DNA from: Niabella sp. | GTDB taxonomy: Bacteria; Bacteroidota; Bacteroidia; Chitinophagales; Chitinophagaceae | Direction: 5' to 3' | NCBI GenBank assembly: GCA_017744715.1 | Contig: JAGIAT010000008.1 | Span: forward strand, 124,001 to 188,000 | DNA length: 64,000 bases | In this document: in pieces, positions 62,460-64,000 of the stretch | Position numbering within the stretch: the stretch's first letter is position 1 | Layout of the letters: each line of letters starts with the position of its first letter | Program-made: the position numbers and the translations under genes | Notes under the pieces: model-generated | The model's database searches: none | Seen by the model: the letters and a program-made list of their open reading frames with translations, nothing else | What the model was told of the DNA's origin: nothing

Positions 62460-63656
62460 ATGGATCTAAAAGCAACGGTAAAGGCTGCGGCAGCGGCAAT
62501 CAAAGAAGAAGTGACGGGTTTCCGGAGACATCTGCATCAGCACCCGGAATTGTCTTTTAAAGAATTCCGTACTTCGGCATTTATAAAGGAGGCGCTGGAT
62601 GAGATGGGCATCGCCTGGAAACCCATTGCAGGAACAGGTGTGCTGGCCGTTATCAAGGGCGCAGGCCCTTCTGAAAAAGTTATTGCGCTGCGGGCTGATA
62701 TTGATGCATTACCCATTACAGAGGCCAATGCCGTTACTTACCGGTCGGTGAACGAGGGCGTCATGCACGCTTGTGGTCACGATGCACACACCGCATCCCT
62801 GTTGGGTGTGGCACGTATCCTGGAATCGATGAAAGCCGGTTTTTCCGGAACCGTTAAACTGATCTTTCAGCCGGGAGAAGAAGTGCTGCCGGGCGGTGCG
62901 CAACAGGTTATTGAAGAAGGCGGGCTAACCGATCCGCAGGCAGACGTTGTACTGGGACAGCATGTGATGCCGGCGATCCCTGCGGGAAAGGTGGGCCTGC
63001 GTACCGGTTTATTTATGGCTTCTATGGACGAAATAAAAATAGAAGTATATGGAAAAGGGGGGCACGGAGCGGAGCCGCATAAAGGCGTGGATCCGGTGAT
63101 GATCACCTGTTCGCTGTTACAGGCATTGCAGCAGGTGGTTAGCCGCAATGCACCGCCGCTGATGCCAACGGTACTGTCCTTCGGGAAGCTGAAAGCAGAC
63201 GGTGCGATCAATATCATTCCGGATATGGTGCTCATTGAAGGTACGTTCCGTACGCTGGATGAAGCCTGGCGCGAACAGGCGCATATCCGGATAAAAGAAC
63301 TGGCGCATACACTGGTATCGGGCATGGGCGGCCGGTGCGAGATCGAAATCCGCAAAGGATACCCGCATCTGAAGAATGATGAAGCCCTGGGTATGCAGAT
63401 GCGTACATTCTTTGAAGAATATGCCGGGCAGGAACAGATCCTTCCCCAGGATATCTGGATGGCCTCCGAGGATTTTGCCTATTACAGCCAGGAGCTGCCG
63501 TCCTTTTTCTATCTGCTGGGCGTGCGCAATGAAGACCGGGATATTTGTTCGGCATTGCATACGCCTACCTTCAATATCGATGAGGAAGCCCTGGAACTGG
63601 GAATGGGCATGATGACCTATGCTGCACTCCGCTGGCTGGAAGGTGAACAGGATTAA
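62460..63656 (+). CDS. M20 family amidohydrolase (N-acyl amino acid/hippurate hydrolase type)
   Basis: 398 aa from the ATG at 62460; a frame from 62415 adds 15 residues. Zinc peptidase fold: EEVTGFRRHLHQHPELSFKE, ALRADIDALPITEANAVTYR (Asp), VMHACGHDAHTASLLGVARI (bridging and metal ligands), IFQPGEEVLPGGAQQVIEEG (catalytic Glu pair), EVYGKGGHGAEPHKGVDPVM (dimerisation lid His), and WMASEDFAYYSQELPSFFYL (last ligands). These enzymes deacylate N-acyl amino acids. It is convergent with the GNAT gene at the window end. Confidence 0.95.
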   Translation: MDLKATVKAAAAAIKEEVTGFRRHLHQHPELSFKEFRTSAFIKEALDEMGIAWKPIAGTGVLAVIKGAGPSEKVIALRADIDALPITEANAVTYRSVNEGVMHACGHDAHTASLLGVARILESMKAGFSGTVKLIFQPGEEVLPGGAQQVIEEGGLTDPQADVVLGQHVMPAIPAGKVGLRTGLFMASMDEIKIEVYGKGGHGAEPHKGVDPVMITCSLLQALQQVVSRNAPPLMPTVLSFGKLKADGAINIIPDMVLIEGTFRTLDEAWREQAHIRIKELAHTLVSGMGGRCEIEIRKGYPHLKNDEALGMQMRTFFEEYAGQEQILPQDIWMASEDFAYYSQELPSFFYLLGVRNEDRDICSALHTPTFNIDEEALELGMGMMTYAALRWLEGEQD

Positions 63657-64000
63657 TTATGCTAACAACAGGCCCATAAGCAGGTTGTCTGTAAACCGGC
63701 CGTCCGGCTCTTTTATATAGTATTGTTGCCGCCCGGCTTCCCGGAATCCCATTTTCTGATAAAGGGCAATGGCGTGTTCATTGGTAGCATGTACATGCAG
63801 CCAGATCGTTTTAAGAGTGCCGCTGGTGCGGGCCCAGTTTAGGGCCGTACGCATCAGGGCGGTACCCAACCCGATTGCCTGCCACTGCTTGCGGATGGCA
63901 ATTCCCAGCAGGGCATTGTGCCGGATCTTACTGCGGGGTTCTCCACGCAACTGGATATTCCCGATGATTTTATTATTGTATACGGCTACCAATAACAGGC
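63657..64000 (-). CDS. GNAT family N-acetyltransferase (5' end outside the window)
   Basis: The frame is open to the window edge, so the start lies beyond base 64000; about 114 residues are seen. The acetyl-CoA motif is RKQWQAIGLGTALMRTALNW (Q/R-x-x-G-x-G/A), followed by a strand and helix with IWLHVHATNEHAIALYQKMG and the typical GFREAGRQQYYIKE-type ending. The substrate cannot be inferred. It is convergent with the M20 gene; the stop directly follows that gene's stop. Confidence 0.9.
   Translation of the reverse strand, partial: LLLVAVYNNKIIGNIQLRGEPRSKIRHNALLGIAIRKQWQAIGLGTALMRTALNWARTSGTLKTIWLHVHATNEHAIALYQKMGFREAGRQQYYIKEPDGRFTDNLLMGLLLA

Noticed and set aside
1..64000. tRNA, rRNA or other structured RNA genes
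   Set aside because: I found no cloverleaf-type gene, conserved rRNA segment or known riboswitch in the gaps; a covariance-model search was not possible.

Overview
The window looks like a chromosomal segment from a member of the Bacteroidota, most likely family Chitinophagaceae (Niabella-like; the genus is a guess). Evidence: a gldKLMN cluster for gliding and type IX secretion, four SusC/SusD outer-membrane pairs, the atpD-atpC arrangement, Bacteroidota-type promoters (TAnnTTTG -7 boxes with little Shine-Dalgarno sequence), many SPII lipoproteins with C-K-K after the lipobox, and several Bacteroidota families (DUF3467, fused SpmA/SpmB, PF12888-like lipoprotein). I see no rRNA, tRNA, insertion sequence, prophage or CRISPR array.

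Layout. 0-6 kb: end of an exported protein, a GNAT-like protein, an L,D-transpeptidase lipoprotein and atpDC. 6.3-11.5 kb: the T9SS/gliding motor operon gldK-gldL-gldM-gldN plus an outer-membrane barrel gene. 11.7-17.2 kb: housekeeping and envelope genes (RDD protein, DUF4197 lipoprotein, YqgE/AlgH, a sensor kinase next to an NlpE-like lipoprotein, a metzincin protease, endonuclease III). 17.8-22.5 kb: a first SusCD pair. 22.6-25.6 kb: M42 peptidase, queE and folD, all on the minus strand. 26-44.6 kb: an array of three related SusC/SusD pairs with small accessory lipoproteins, ending in a surface trypsin-fold protease lipoprotein. No glycoside hydrolase or anti-sigma gene accompanies it. 44.8-64 kb: mixed housekeeping genes (DUF3467, ankyrin protein, NAGPA-type phosphodiester glycosidase, atpG, scpB, lysA, ychF, SpmAB fusion, MpaB-like oxygenase, PaiB-like protein with a JAMM-like lipoprotein, VIT1-type transporter, methionine aminotransferase, HD hydrolase, M20 amidohydrolase, GNAT).

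How parts fit. GldK/GldN form the periplasmic ring and GldL/GldM the proton-driven inner-membrane motor of T9SS. SusC/SusD pairs are TonB-dependent importers with surface lids. The three-pair array, flanked by a protease rather than carbohydrate enzymes, may import peptides (inference). AtpD, AtpC and AtpG belong to one F1 complex but lie 44 kb apart; both loci carry the same TACTTTTGC -7 element.

The most unusual non-coding features are a fourfold ~180-bp direct-repeat array at 59129-59841, whose leading segment recurs as short degenerate repeats in several other gaps, and a 7-bp satellite touching the start of the DUF4197 gene. Positions were worked out by hand; no database searches were run.
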